In this document: positions 20,975 through 30,204 of the stretch, in pieces
Layout: each line of letters starts with the position of its first letter
Position numbering within the stretch: position 1 is the stretch's first letter
DNA from: Rhodopirellula maiorica SM1
GTDB taxonomy: Bacteria > Planctomycetota > Planctomycetia > Pirellulales > Pirellulaceae
DNA length: 35,859 nucleotides
Direction: 5' to 3'
Assembly: GCF_000346295.1 (NCBI RefSeq)
Contig: NZ_ANOG01000124.1
Span: 1-35,859, forward strand
Notes under the pieces: generated by a model
Told to the model about the DNA's origin: nothing
The model's input: the letters and a program-made list of their open reading frames with translations, nothing else
Databases searched by the model: none
Translations under genes and position numbers: made by a program

Positions 20975-23332
20975 ATGAACGAATTCTTCAAACAACATCG
21001 CGGGAAACTTTGGATTGCACAAGCGTTGGCGTTTTTGCTGCTCGGTGTCTTCGTCGCTTCGTGGTTTGGCGGCGGCTCGGATGAGCCGAAAGTGTCCTCG
21101 AGTTCCGGTACGTCGAATTCGGAGGCAATGCAAAGTAAACCGTCGATTTGGACTTGTTCGATGCATCCGCAAATCCGTCGCGATGGTCCGGGCAGTTGTC
21201 CCATCTGCGGGATGGACTTGGTGCCGGTCAAGGAATCGGCCGACGGTGTTCGCACCGTTTCGATCAGCTCTGAGATCAAGAGTTTAATGAACGTTCAGGT
21301 CAGCCCCGTCCGTCGGCAATACGTGACGGCCGATGTTCGGATGGTGGGCAAGATCGAGTACGACGAAACACGACTTGCCCACATCACGGCTTGGGTTCCC
21401 GGCAGGCTCGAACGCATGTTCGTTGACTATACGGGCGTCGAAGTCAACAAGGGCGACCACATGGTGCAAATTTACAGCGAGGCACTCTACACCGCGCAGG
21501 AAGAGTTGCTTGCCGCCACTCGGCGGGACCGGCCGCAAAGCTCATCGCGTTTCATCGAACCACTCGATCTTGCCGAATCCGCTCGCGAGAAGTTGCGGTT
21601 GCTGGGACTGACGCCAGAACAAATTCAAACGATCGAGCAACGTGGTAAGTCATCCGAAACCGTAACGATCTATTCGCCGGTTGGCGGCGTGGTCGTCGGC
21701 AAGTTGAAACAAGAAGGTGATCGCGTACAGACCGGCGACCGCATCTACACCGTCGCCGACTTGAACCACTTGTGGGTTCAGATGGATGCTTACGAATCGG
21801 ACCTAGCTTGGTTGCGGTACGGGCAAGACGTCGAGTTCTCGACGGAAGCTTATCCGGGCGAGGTTTTTCACGGTCGCATCGCGTTCATCGACCCGGTGTT
21901 GAACGAAGATACGCGAACGGTGAAGGTTCGCGTGAACGTCAGCAACGATGACGGCCGACTGAAGCCGGAGATGTTCGTGCGGGCGATCGTGAAGAGCAAC
22001 GTCGCGGCGGGAGGTCGAGTGCTTGATGCGTCGTTGGCTGGAAAGTGGATCAGCCCGATGCATCCTGAGATCGTGAAAGATCAACCGGGCGACTGCGACA
22101 TTTGCGGGATGCCATTGGTGCGGGCCGAGTCATTGGGCTATGTCACTGCGGAACCGACCAATGCTGCGAAGCCGTTGATCGTACCGACATCAGCCGTGTT
22201 GCTGACCGGCACACGAGCGATCGTCTACGTTCAGATTCCGGACGCAGACAAGCCGACTTATGAAGGTCGCGAGATTGTTATTGGTCCGCGAGCAGGTGAC
22301 TTCTATCTGGTGAAGTCCGGTCTCAACGAAGGCGACCTCGTTGTGACCAACGGAAACTTCAAACTCGACAGTGCGCTGCAGATTTCTGCGAAGCCCTCGA
22401 TGATGACACCTCAAGGTGGCGGCGGCGGTGGACACAACCACGGCGGTATGGAAATGCCAAAGGCAGACGAAGGTGTCACGATGAACGTGAGTCCGATGGA
22501 GTTGGTGCCAGCAGTACGTGATGCCATGCAAGGCATTGTTGAGCAATTCAAAACGATTCAAGAAAAGGTCGAAGCGGCGAACCTCGCAGAGATTCGTGCC
22601 GGCTACGACGAACTGGGTAAAGCGGTCGAGGCGGTGCCGGCAGACTTGATCGGCCCCGACATGCGACCGCAGTGGTTCGAGATTGCGATGTTGCTTCGCA
22701 ATGACGTCACCGAAGGCCGTGAGACCAATTCCATGCGTGACGCCGATCGGGTGTTCGCGTTGACTCGCCAACACGTCGATCAAATGAAGGCGCAATTCCC
22801 GTTGCCGATGTCTCACGATGAAATGCAGATGCCACCGATGGCGAACATGGATGCTCCGCCAGAAGTGACCCAGCAATTGAACGGCTTTGTCGGTCCTTAT
22901 TTGGGACTTGGTAAGGCGCTCGCGGCCGACGATTTGGAGGCTGCGAAGCAAGCCGTCGAGCCGTTGCATCAGCGATTGGCTTCATTGCTGCCCATCGTCT
23001 CTGAGTCCAAAGCGGTCGAAATGTGGAACAAAGAGAAACGCGACTTGTCCGAGATCGTCGCAAGATTGCAGAAAGCAAACGACCTCGCCGCCTTGCGGAG
23101 CGGATTCGCGTTGCTGTCTGAGCAGATGCTGAGCCTCGAGCGGATGTTCGGTCTTCCCACCGACGCGGCTCTTTACGAACTGCATTGCCCGATGGCGTTT
23201 GAGGGACGTGGTGCATCCTGGATTCAGTCCGACGATGCGGTTCGCAATCCGTACTACGGCCCGTCGATGCTGAAGTGTGCGGATCGAGTTGAAAGTTTAG
23301 GGTCGAGAGTTAAGAGCAAGGGGAGCGAATAG
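20975..23332 (+). CDS. cusB: CusB/CzcB-like RND efflux adaptor with heavy-metal-binding domains
   Basis: The 785-aa product has an N-terminal membrane anchor (about 12-32). A heavy-metal-binding motif follows (58-85, WTCSMHP...CPICGMDLVPV). The membrane-fusion core has a lipoyl/barrel layout (ERMFVDYTGVEVNKGDHMVQ; VQTGDRIYTVADLNHLWVQM). A second, degenerate metal motif (ISPMHPEI...CDICGMPL) lies near 355-385. A His/Met-rich linker and a C-terminal DUF3347-like domain (LHCPMAF...VRNPYYGPSMLKC) complete it. It is long for the family because of these additions. It bridges the pump to an outer-membrane channel and handles Cu(I)/Ag(I)-type ions. The last ~14 codons (VESLGSRVKSKGSE) come from the inserted GAGAGTT element, not from the native gene. 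Confidence 0.85.
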   Translation: MNEFFKQHRGKLWIAQALAFLLLGVFVASWFGGGSDEPKVSSSSGTSNSEAMQSKPSIWTCSMHPQIRRDGPGSCPICGMDLVPVKESADGVRTVSISSEIKSLMNVQVSPVRRQYVTADVRMVGKIEYDETRLAHITAWVPGRLERMFVDYTGVEVNKGDHMVQIYSEALYTAQEELLAATRRDRPQSSSRFIEPLDLAESAREKLRLLGLTPEQIQTIEQRGKSSETVTIYSPVGGVVVGKLKQEGDRVQTGDRIYTVADLNHLWVQMDAYESDLAWLRYGQDVEFSTEAYPGEVFHGRIAFIDPVLNEDTRTVKVRVNVSNDDGRLKPEMFVRAIVKSNVAAGGRVLDASLAGKWISPMHPEIVKDQPGDCDICGMPLVRAESLGYVTAEPTNAAKPLIVPTSAVLLTGTRAIVYVQIPDADKPTYEGREIVIGPRAGDFYLVKSGLNEGDLVVTNGNFKLDSALQISAKPSMMTPQGGGGGGHNHGGMEMPKADEGVTMNVSPMELVPAVRDAMQGIVEQFKTIQEKVEAANLAEIRAGYDELGKAVEAVPADLIGPDMRPQWFEIAMLLRNDVTEGRETNSMRDADRVFALTRQHVDQMKAQFPLPMSHDEMQMPPMANMDAPPEVTQQLNGFVGPYLGLGKALAADDLEAAKQAVEPLHQRLASLLPIVSESKAVEMWNKEKRDLSEIVARLQKANDLAALRSGFALLSEQMLSLERMFGLPTDAALYELHCPMAFEGRGASWIQSDDAVRNPYYGPSMLKCADRVESLGSRVKSKGSE

Positions 23333-23733
23333 ACGTCCATGTTTGGTTTTGAAAAGCTCGATGTTTGGCAAAAGTCAGTTGATTTGGCCGACGAAGTCTA
23401 TTGTTTGACTCGTGACTTTCCCGACTACGAGAAGTTTGGTTTGGCAAATCAAATGCGACGAGCTGCTGTGTCAATCTCATCGAATATCGCCGAGGGCAGT
23501 GGTCGTGAATCCAAGAAAGACTTCGCCCGATTTCTTCAGATCGCCTACGGCTCAGTAATGGAGGTTGTTTCGCAACTTCACATTGCTCAACGGCAAGAGT
23601 TCATTCCCAAGGAGCAAGCACGCAAGGTGTACCAAGACTGCGAAGAGATCGCACGAATGCTTAGCGGACTCAAGCGAAGCTTGGGTACATAAGTATGTCC
23701 AACTCTCAACTCTTGACTCCCGACTCTCAACTA
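23288..23733. mobile_element. GAGAGTT inverted-repeat element carrying a four-helix-bundle gene
   Basis: Left arm 23288-23316 (GTTGAAAGTTTAGGGTCGAG...) and right arm 23698-23733 (CAACTCTCAACTCTTGACTC...) are imperfect inverted repeats. They enclose a single gene, the four-helix-bundle protein at 23339-23692. The left arm encodes the end of the adaptor and the right arm encodes the start of the pump, so the element sits exactly at their junction. A gene-less relative is at 24801-24884. No transposase is present, so mobility would need help in trans. Confidence 0.6.
23339..23692 (+). CDS. Four-helix-bundle protein (S23/IVP-like)
   Basis: The 117-aa product has the family signature throughout: FEKLDVWQKSVDLADEVYCL, then FGLANQMRRAAVSISSNIAE and GSGRESKKDFARFLQIAYGS, and a final helix region ending CEEIARMLSGLKRSL. 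The family includes the protein encoded by intervening sequences in bacterial 23S rRNA and is related to the accessory protein Avd of diversity-generating retroelements. It probably forms oligomers that bind nucleic acid. Here it is not part of the efflux machine but cargo of the inverted-repeat element, between adaptor and pump genes on the same strand. Its ribosome site is weak and distant (GGGGAG ~14 bases). Confidence 0.88.
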   Translation: MFGFEKLDVWQKSVDLADEVYCLTRDFPDYEKFGLANQMRRAAVSISSNIAEGSGRESKKDFARFLQIAYGSVMEVVSQLHIAQRQEFIPKEQARKVYQDCEEIARMLSGLKRSLGT

Positions 23734-26700
23734 GACGAAGCGAAGCGGAGTCTGCTCGGCCGACTGATCTGGTTCTGCCTGACCAACAAGCTCGTTGTCT
23801 TGTTGCTGGTCATTGCGACGCTGGGTTGGGGCGTCATGGTCGCGCCGTTCGACTGGGACACCGGCGCATTGCCTCGCAATCCCGTTCCCGTCGACGCGAT
23901 TCCCGACATTGGCGAGAACCAACAAATCGTGTTCACGCAGTGGATGGGACGCAGCCCACAGGACGTCGAGGACCAGATTGGTTATCCGCTGACGGTTGCG
24001 CTGTTGGGCATTCCCGAAGTCAAGACGATCCGCAGCTATTCGATGTTCGGGTTCTCGTCGATCTACATCATCTTCGGCGAAGACGCGGACTTCTATTGGT
24101 CGCGAACGCGAGTGCTGGAAAAGCTGAACAGCTTGCCGGCTGGTACCTTGCCAGATGGCGTGCAGCCGACACTCGGGCCGGACGCGACAGCATTGGGGCA
24201 GATTTATCTCTACACGCTCGAAGGCCGTGATCCCGACGGCAACCCGACGGGTGGTTGGGACTTGCGAGAGCTGCGAACGATCCAGGACTACTACGTTCGC
24301 TACTCTTTGACTTCAGCGGAAGGGATCAGCGAAGTCGCGTCGATCGGCGGCTTTGTTCAGGAGTACCAAGTCGACGTTGATCCCGATGCGATGCGGGCCG
24401 CTGGAGTGACGTTGGCCAGAGTGTTTGAGTCGATTCGCATGACGAACGTTGATGTAGGTGCTCGGACGATCGAACTGAACAAGGCGGAATACGTCATCCG
24501 CGGTCTCGGCTTCATCGAGGATATCGAAGACATCGAGAAGACGGTCGTAAAAGTGACGGACAACGTGCCGATCACGGTGGCCGACGTAGCCAACGTGTCG
24601 CTTGGACCGGCGTTACGGCGTGGTGCGCTCGACAAGGCCGGTGCCGAAGCCGTCGGCGGAGTCGCGGTTGTACGCTACGGATACAACCCGCTGGCAGCGA
24701 TCAAGAACATCAAACAGCGTATCAAGGAAGTTTCGCCGGGCCTGCCGACGAAGGTGCTTGTCGATTACACAAAGACGTCGGCCGATGAAGTTGATCAGTG
24801 GGTTGAGAGTTTAGGGTTGAGAGTTGAGAGTTCCGAAGACATCGTCACTTCACTCTCTCAACCCTCGACTCTCAACACTCAACTCGTCAAGCATCTTCGT
24901 GGCATGCCTCAAGAACAGTGGCCGACGTGGATCACGACCAGTCAAGTCGCGGTCGTGCCATTCTACGATCGCACGGGCTTGATTTATGAGACGCTGGGCA
25001 CGCTGAACACAGCGCTCTTTGAAGAAATCCTCGTGACAATCATCGTGATCCTGGTGATGGTCGTCCACCTACGCAGCTCATTCCTTATTAGTGCGCTACT
25101 ACCGCTGGCCGTTTTGATGTGCTTCATCGCCATGAAGACGTTTGGCGTGGACGCAAACATCGTGGCGTTGTCCGGCATCGCGATTGCGATCGGGACGATG
25201 GTCGATATGGGGATTATTCTCACCGAGAACATTCTCAAATACCTGGATGAAGCTGCGCCCGAAGACGACAAGTTGACGGTGATCTTCAAAGCGTCTCACG
25301 AAGTCGCCGGTGCTGTGCTGACCGCCGTCACGACGACCGTGGTCAGTTTTCTGCCAGTGTTCACGATGATCGGTGCGGAAGGAAAGCTGTTTCGACCGCT
25401 GGCGTTCACCAAGACGTTTGCACTCGCTGCGTCCGTCATCGTGGCGTTGACCATCATCCCTCCGGCTGCCCATGTGTTAATGGGTGGACGAATCGAATCG
25501 AAGAGTTTGCGTCGTGGAGCGTGGTTTGCGCTGCTGATTCTCGGCATTGCCGCTTCAATGATGTTGTCATGGTGGGTCGGAGCGATCCTGATCGGGTTGT
25601 CGGCCTATAAGTTATGGGAAGAACGCATTCCTGAGCGTTACCACCGTTTCGGACCGTACGCGGCCAGTGCACTCGCGGCGATAGTCGTCGGCGTGTTGCT
25701 GACGCAGGAGTGGTTGCCGCTGGGGCCGCAGAAAGGTTTGCTGCTGAATCTTCTGTTCGTTGGCGGATTGATTGGCGGCATCCTCGGTTTCTTTACTGTC
25801 TTTCAACGATTCCTGTACGAACCGATCCTGCGTTGGTGCCTGAATCACAAGTTCGCGTTTCTCTGCTTGCCAACTGCGATCCTGCTGTTCGGCGGATCGG
25901 CTTGGTTGGGATTCGACAAGGTCTTCGGTTTTGTCCCCAAGACACTCTCGATGGTTGGCGTTTCTGATTCGACTGTTCGTGAGTCCGGTCCTTGGAGAAC
26001 AGCAACCAAAGTGCTACCGGGGCTGGGCAAAGAATTCATGCCGCCGCTCGACGAAGGCTCGTTCCTCTACATGCCCACCACGATGCCGCACGCTTCGATC
26101 GGTGAAGCGATGGACGTGTTACAGTTGCAGAACCAATTGCTCGTGTCGATCCCCGAAGTCGAATCGGTCGTCGGCAAGATCGGTCGCGCCGACACGCCGC
26201 TTGATCCGGCACCGGTGTCGATGATCGAAACCTACATCACCTACAAGTCGGAATACAAAACCGACGAAGACGGTCACCGGCTGAACTTCCGATATGACAC
26301 GGAAGCAAACGAGTATGTCCGCGACGACGACAGTGAGCTGATCCTTGATCCCGCCGGTCGTCCGTTCCGACAATGGCGCGACAAAATTCGCACGCCTGAC
26401 GACATTTGGCAAGCCATCACGACGGCGGCTCAGATTCCAGGCACGACGTCCGCTCCTAAACTGCAACCGATCGCGGCTCGGATCGTGATGCTGCAAAGCG
26501 GCATGCGTGCGCCGATGGGGATGAAGGTGAAAGGCCCGGACCTGGAAACGATCGAGCGGGTTGCCTTGGAATTGGAATCGCTGTTGAAGCAAATTCCAAC
26601 GGTCCAATCGTCAGCCGTCATCGCTGACCGCATCGTCGGCAAGCCGTACTTGGAGATCGACATCGACCGCGATGCAATCAAACGATACGGACTGCATATT

Positions 26701-27714
26701 CGCAGCGTGCAGGACGTGATCGAAGTCGCAATCGGCGGCCGGCAAATCACCACGACGGTCGAAGGACGCGAGCGTTTTCCCGTCCGGGTACGTTACGCTC
26801 GCGAGCTACGCGACGATCTCGAATCGCTCGAACGGATTCTCGTTCCGACGCCAATGGGGTCACAAATCCCGCTCGGGCAGCTTGCCGATATTCGGTACAC
26901 CCGCGGACCGCAAGTCATCAAGAGCGAAGACACGTTCTTGCTCGGATACGTGCTGTTCGACAAGAAGCCAGGCGAAGCGGAAGTCGACGTTGTCGAAGAT
27001 GCGCAGGCGTTCCTGCAATCGAAAATTGACTCGGGCGAGTTCACGCTGCCAGCCGGAGTCACCTACACGTTCGCAGGCAACTACGAAAACCAAATCCGAT
27101 CGCAAAAAACACTGGCAATCGTGTTGCCACTCGCACTCGGGATCATCTTCTTGATTCTGTACCTGCAATTCAAATCAGCCATCACAACATCGCTAGTCTT
27201 CAGTGGCATCCTGATCGCGTGGGCGGGCGGTTTCATCATGCTGTGGTTGTACGGCACCGAATGGTTCCTCGATTTCAACTTACTCGGCACCAACATGCGT
27301 GAGCTGTTCCAAGTCAAAACGATCAACCTAAGCGTTGCCGTCTGGGTCGGCTTCCTTGCCTTGTTCGGAATCGCCAGCGACGACGGCGTCGTGATCGCGT
27401 CGTACCTTGACGAAAGCTTCCGCAAGGATCGCATCGAGAACGCCCAGCACGCTCGCGAAGCCACTGTGGCTGCGGGTCTGCGTCGCGTTAGACCGTGCTT
27501 AATGACCACGGCGACGACAATCCTGGCATTGATTCCAATCCTGACATCGAGCGGCCGAGGCAGCGACATCATGGTGCCGATGGCGATCCCCAGCTTCGGC
27601 GGGATGGTCATCGCAATCATCACGATGTTCATCGTGCCGGTTTTGTATTGCAGTGCGATGGAGTGGAAGTTGCGGCTGGGTATCCGAGACGAACGCTTTG
27701 CGAAGGACGCTTGA
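23695..27714 (+). CDS. cusA: CusA/CzcA-like heavy-metal RND pump (enlarged)
   Basis: At 1339 aa this is much longer than the usual ~1040-1080. Core features include VPVDAIPDIGENQQIVFTQW near residue 65, the proton-relay helix GTMVDMGIILTENILKYLDE (about 502-521), the periplasmic porter repeats, and the C-terminal half with MTTATTILALIPIL and a final membrane bundle. The pump exports Cu(I)/Ag(I) or related ions by proton antiport across the inner membrane. Extra length comes from an added hydrophobic stretch around residues 600-720 and from acidic loops. A 28-codon in-frame repeat insertion lies near residues 369-397. Its first ~13 codons (MSNSQLLTPDSQL) lie in the right arm of the inserted element, so the native start was replaced; the true core begins at LLGRLIWFCLTNK. 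Confidence 0.88.
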   Translation: MSNSQLLTPDSQLDEAKRSLLGRLIWFCLTNKLVVLLLVIATLGWGVMVAPFDWDTGALPRNPVPVDAIPDIGENQQIVFTQWMGRSPQDVEDQIGYPLTVALLGIPEVKTIRSYSMFGFSSIYIIFGEDADFYWSRTRVLEKLNSLPAGTLPDGVQPTLGPDATALGQIYLYTLEGRDPDGNPTGGWDLRELRTIQDYYVRYSLTSAEGISEVASIGGFVQEYQVDVDPDAMRAAGVTLARVFESIRMTNVDVGARTIELNKAEYVIRGLGFIEDIEDIEKTVVKVTDNVPITVADVANVSLGPALRRGALDKAGAEAVGGVAVVRYGYNPLAAIKNIKQRIKEVSPGLPTKVLVDYTKTSADEVDQWVESLGLRVESSEDIVTSLSQPSTLNTQLVKHLRGMPQEQWPTWITTSQVAVVPFYDRTGLIYETLGTLNTALFEEILVTIIVILVMVVHLRSSFLISALLPLAVLMCFIAMKTFGVDANIVALSGIAIAIGTMVDMGIILTENILKYLDEAAPEDDKLTVIFKASHEVAGAVLTAVTTTVVSFLPVFTMIGAEGKLFRPLAFTKTFALAASVIVALTIIPPAAHVLMGGRIESKSLRRGAWFALLILGIAASMMLSWWVGAILIGLSAYKLWEERIPERYHRFGPYAASALAAIVVGVLLTQEWLPLGPQKGLLLNLLFVGGLIGGILGFFTVFQRFLYEPILRWCLNHKFAFLCLPTAILLFGGSAWLGFDKVFGFVPKTLSMVGVSDSTVRESGPWRTATKVLPGLGKEFMPPLDEGSFLYMPTTMPHASIGEAMDVLQLQNQLLVSIPEVESVVGKIGRADTPLDPAPVSMIETYITYKSEYKTDEDGHRLNFRYDTEANEYVRDDDSELILDPAGRPFRQWRDKIRTPDDIWQAITTAAQIPGTTSAPKLQPIAARIVMLQSGMRAPMGMKVKGPDLETIERVALELESLLKQIPTVQSSAVIADRIVGKPYLEIDIDRDAIKRYGLHIRSVQDVIEVAIGGRQITTTVEGRERFPVRVRYARELRDDLESLERILVPTPMGSQIPLGQLADIRYTRGPQVIKSEDTFLLGYVLFDKKPGEAEVDVVEDAQAFLQSKIDSGEFTLPAGVTYTFAGNYENQIRSQKTLAIVLPLALGIIFLILYLQFKSAITTSLVFSGILIAWAGGFIMLWLYGTEWFLDFNLLGTNMRELFQVKTINLSVAVWVGFLALFGIASDDGVVIASYLDESFRKDRIENAQHAREATVAAGLRRVRPCLMTTATTILALIPILTSSGRGSDIMVPMAIPSFGGMVIAIITMFIVPVLYCSAMEWKLRLGIRDERFAKDA
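24801..24884. repeat. In-frame GAGAGTT inverted repeat inside the pump gene
   Basis: Left arm GGTTGAGAGTTTAGGGTTGA (24801-) and right arm starting ACTCTCTCAACCCTCGACTC (24852-24884) form an imperfect inverted repeat of 84 bases. It adds 28 codons without breaking the pump frame. Its left arm matches the element at 23288 at 22 of 24 bases by eye and is read in the same frame (VESLGLRV here, VESLGSRV there). Confidence 0.75.
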
Positions 27715-27721
27715 GGAAAGA

Positions 27722-27769
27722 TGGGAGTGAAGGAGGGTTAAGCTGGGTTAATTAGACTCCAGACTCCCA
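27722..27769. repeat. Short GGGAGT...ACTCCC inverted repeat after the pump gene
   Basis: TGGGAGT and ACTCCCA bound a 48-base stretch with inner GGAG and CTCC runs, just after the pump stop. It may be a remnant of the same element family or a factor-independent RNA end; no T-run follows. Confidence 0.4.
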
Positions 27770-27876
27770 AGTGGGCGTGTTGGTATGCGAATTGCTTGAT
27801 TTGCGGCTGGCCATGCAAGAATGACAGAACATCGCGGCAAGCATTTGCCGATAAACTGGACTGGTCGCAAGGCTAG

Positions 27877-27889
27877 TTGTAGCCTACAA
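27877..27889. promoter_or_regulatory. Palindromic operator overlapping a -10 box
   Basis: TTGTAGCCTACAA is a perfect 6+1+6 palindrome. Its right half contains TACAAT, a good -10 hexamer, 42 bases before the start of the second metal operon. The form is like BlaI/CopY-type operators (TACA..TGTA class). No matching repressor gene lies in the window, and no good -35 was seen. Confidence 0.5.
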
Positions 27890-27931
27890 TGTCTTTGATG
27901 GCCTACCTATTAAGAAGAACCAACTGACACG

Positions 27932-28330
27932 ATGTTTCGACTGCTTTTACTATCGTTTATCGCATTGCGAGTTGTCGCGTGCCCGGTGTTTTGCCTGGGT
28001 GTGTCTGATGATCGTTTTGTGAGCGATGTGGCAGTGGTGCATCATTCTTGTGGTTGTTCTGGTGAACAGAACTCGCCTTGCGATGACGATAGCGTTCCAC
28101 CGGTGGAATCGCCTTGCCCTTGCGAAACGGGATGTGAGTGCCAGGTCACGCCTGAGCTGAACCACCGAACGATTGCTGATTTTCAGCTCGCCTTGGATCT
28201 CGCTCCGCTGAAATTGGAGACGCTTGATCTCTCCGAGGTCTTGGTTGCTCGATTCGAGCATCAACCTCGTCCATTGGATCTTTTGACGGGTCGCTCGGTG
28301 CGCGTTGCGCACTCTTCTTGGCTGCTCTAA
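27932..28330 (+). CDS. Secreted Cys-rich small protein (132 aa)
   Basis: The first gene of the second metal operon has a signal peptide (MFRLLLLSFIALRVVACPVF, cut near CLG). A Cys cluster follows (HHSCGCSGEQNSPC and SPCPCETGCECQV) with about eight Cys within ~50 residues, suited to binding soft metals. The C-terminal half is a Leu-rich segment with RPLDLLTGRSVRVAHSSWLL at the end. The ATG lies downstream of the palindromic operator. No named family was recognised. A periplasmic metal buffer or sensor is the likely role, from composition and from the adaptor and pump genes that follow. Confidence 0.65.
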   Translation: MFRLLLLSFIALRVVACPVFCLGVSDDRFVSDVAVVHHSCGCSGEQNSPCDDDSVPPVESPCPCETGCECQVTPELNHRTIADFQLALDLAPLKLETLDLSEVLVARFEHQPRPLDLLTGRSVRVAHSSWLL

Positions 28331-28500
28331 GCCGCGACTAAATCTTTTCGTCTGCTGACCGGCGAACTCGGTTTGTAATTCCGGCTATGGATCTACACGC
28401 TTGGGTTCTAGCTTCTGGTTGGCGGCGATTCTGGTCGTTGTATGCGCTCGCGGTTGTTGCGTGCGCTGTTTAAACCGTCTTTAGCCAGCAAGGTTTTCCA

Positions 28501-30192
28501 ATGAGTCATCCGCTTGCCGATGCGCCGAGAAAAAGTCCTCGGCAAGAACCCGTGGAGCCGTCCGTCAATGGACACAAGGTTCCCGCCGCCGAAACTGAAA
28601 TCAATCAGGACGCCGAATCGAAACCTCGCGGTCCCATTCGCCACGGCATCTCGTTGGTGCTAGGCAGTATCGGACCGACATTGGTTTTGGCCGGGTTCGC
28701 TGCTGTGTTTTGGTACGGGCATCAAAACGATTGGCGGATTCCCAAATTCGCGGCACTAACCGGTGATGTCGAGCCGGTTGTCGATGATTGGTGTGAAGAA
28801 CATGCGGTGCCGGAGTCCATTTGTGTCGAGTGCGATCCGACGTTGATGGCCAAGGGGCCTGACTACGGTTGGTGCAGCGTCCACGGTGTCCACAACTGCA
28901 CGCTCGACCATCCCGATGTTGCCCAACTCAAAGAAACCCCCACTGTTACGGTCGAAGATTTAGAACGTGCGGCTCGTGCGTTGGCGATTGCGCCTCGCAA
29001 AGAAAACAACAGTGCTTGCGAGGTCTACCAGTCACGAATTCAGTTCGCTTCGATCGAGTCGGTTCAACAGGCTGGCGTCGATGTTGAACTGGTCGAGCGT
29101 GCCCCGATCACCGAGTCGATCGTTGGTAACGGAGAAATTATCTACGATCCAACGCGACAGGCGAGCATGGCGTCGCGGGTGCCGGGAAGCGTTTGGAAGG
29201 TCACGAAGAACGTGGGCGATCCGGTGGAGGTTGGTGAAGTTCTGGCGGTGATTGACGCGGCGGGAGTTGGCGAGATCAAAACGGCCTTACTGCGGGCGCT
29301 GGCGGAACAAAAACTTCAACAGCAAAACGTATCGCGGTTGGATACAGCACGTGCCGCGATTGCCGGTTCGCGAATCCTGGATGCGAAAGCGGCATTGGCG
29401 AAAGCTCAGGCGGACGTCTTGGCGGCGGAGCAATCGCTGCGGAATTTGGGACTGCCCGCCGAAGTCGGTGAGTTGCAGGGCTTATTAGAACAACAGGTGC
29501 TCGATCGCTTGCGATTGCTGGGAATTCCGGACGAGCTTCGGGCGCAGTTGAACAGTCGAACCGTCACGTCAAACCTGCTGCCGATTCGATCGCCAATCCA
29601 AGGTGTCGTGGTTCAGCGGAGTGTTTCCGCGGGCGAAGTCGTTGATCCGACGCGGATTCTCTTTCAGGTCGCCGACGTTCGACAAATGTGGCTGACGTTG
29701 AACATTCCGCTAGAAAGCTCCGAGCAGTTGGCAATCGGTCAGCCCGTCGAGTTTCGCGCCGACGGTAGCCGCGAAGTCGTCACCGGAACATTGGACTGGA
29801 TTAGCACTTCGGCAGACAACACGACGCGGATGTTGCAGGTTCGAACCGTGTTGGATAACTCGGACGGACGCCTTCGCAACGAGACCTTTGGGATGGGCGA
29901 AGTGATCCTGCGGAAAGAGTCCGACGCGATCGTGATCCCAACCGGTTCCTCTCACTGGGAAGGTTGTTGCCAAGTCGTCTTTGTTCGCGACAAGAACTAC
30001 TTTGCCAGTCCCGACAGCTACAAGGTTTTCCATGTCCGCTCGGTTCGATTGGGAGCGGTCAATGGCGATGTGACAGAGATCATTTCGGGTGTGTTACCGG
30101 GCGAAGTGATCGCGACCGACGGCAGCGACGTGCTGCGGGCACAACTTCTCAAGAACAATCTTGGTGCAGGCTGCGACTGCGTCGCCGAATAA
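28501..30192 (+). CDS. HlyD/CusB-type RND efflux adaptor with N-terminal Cys/His motif
   Basis: The 563-aa product has a cytoplasmic Pro-rich N-terminus and one membrane helix (about 50-72). A metal-binding motif follows at 97-133: WCEEHAVPESICVECDP, then GWCSVHGVHNC. The adaptor core then has a lipoyl-type segment (ASRVPGSVWKVTKNVGDPVE) and a coiled hairpin (about 270-340). Barrel strands (IRSPIQGVVVQRSVSAGEVV; LFQVADVRQMWLTLNIPLE) complete it, and the last residues are GCDCVAE. It links the pump encoded 12 bases downstream to an outer-membrane channel. The WCxEH...CxxC motif recurs twice in the lipoprotein at 33475, implying a shared metal ligand design. Its ion is probably Cu or Zn/Cd type. 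Confidence 0.82.
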   Translation: MSHPLADAPRKSPRQEPVEPSVNGHKVPAAETEINQDAESKPRGPIRHGISLVLGSIGPTLVLAGFAAVFWYGHQNDWRIPKFAALTGDVEPVVDDWCEEHAVPESICVECDPTLMAKGPDYGWCSVHGVHNCTLDHPDVAQLKETPTVTVEDLERAARALAIAPRKENNSACEVYQSRIQFASIESVQQAGVDVELVERAPITESIVGNGEIIYDPTRQASMASRVPGSVWKVTKNVGDPVEVGEVLAVIDAAGVGEIKTALLRALAEQKLQQQNVSRLDTARAAIAGSRILDAKAALAKAQADVLAAEQSLRNLGLPAEVGELQGLLEQQVLDRLRLLGIPDELRAQLNSRTVTSNLLPIRSPIQGVVVQRSVSAGEVVDPTRILFQVADVRQMWLTLNIPLESSEQLAIGQPVEFRADGSREVVTGTLDWISTSADNTTRMLQVRTVLDNSDGRLRNETFGMGEVILRKESDAIVIPTGSSHWEGCCQVVFVRDKNYFASPDSYKVFHVRSVRLGAVNGDVTEIISGVLPGEVIATDGSDVLRAQLLKNNLGAGCDCVAE

Positions 30193-30204
30193 AGGATTGC
30201 ACGG

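Noticed and set aside
22190-22969. Long - strand frame (259 codons) inside the first adaptor gene
   Set aside because: His/Arg-rich shadow of the adaptor on the opposite strand; no ribosome site and no recognisable domain.
24801-24884. Frameshift or pseudogene in the pump
   Set aside because: The repeat insertion is a multiple of three and the pump motifs on both sides stay in one frame.
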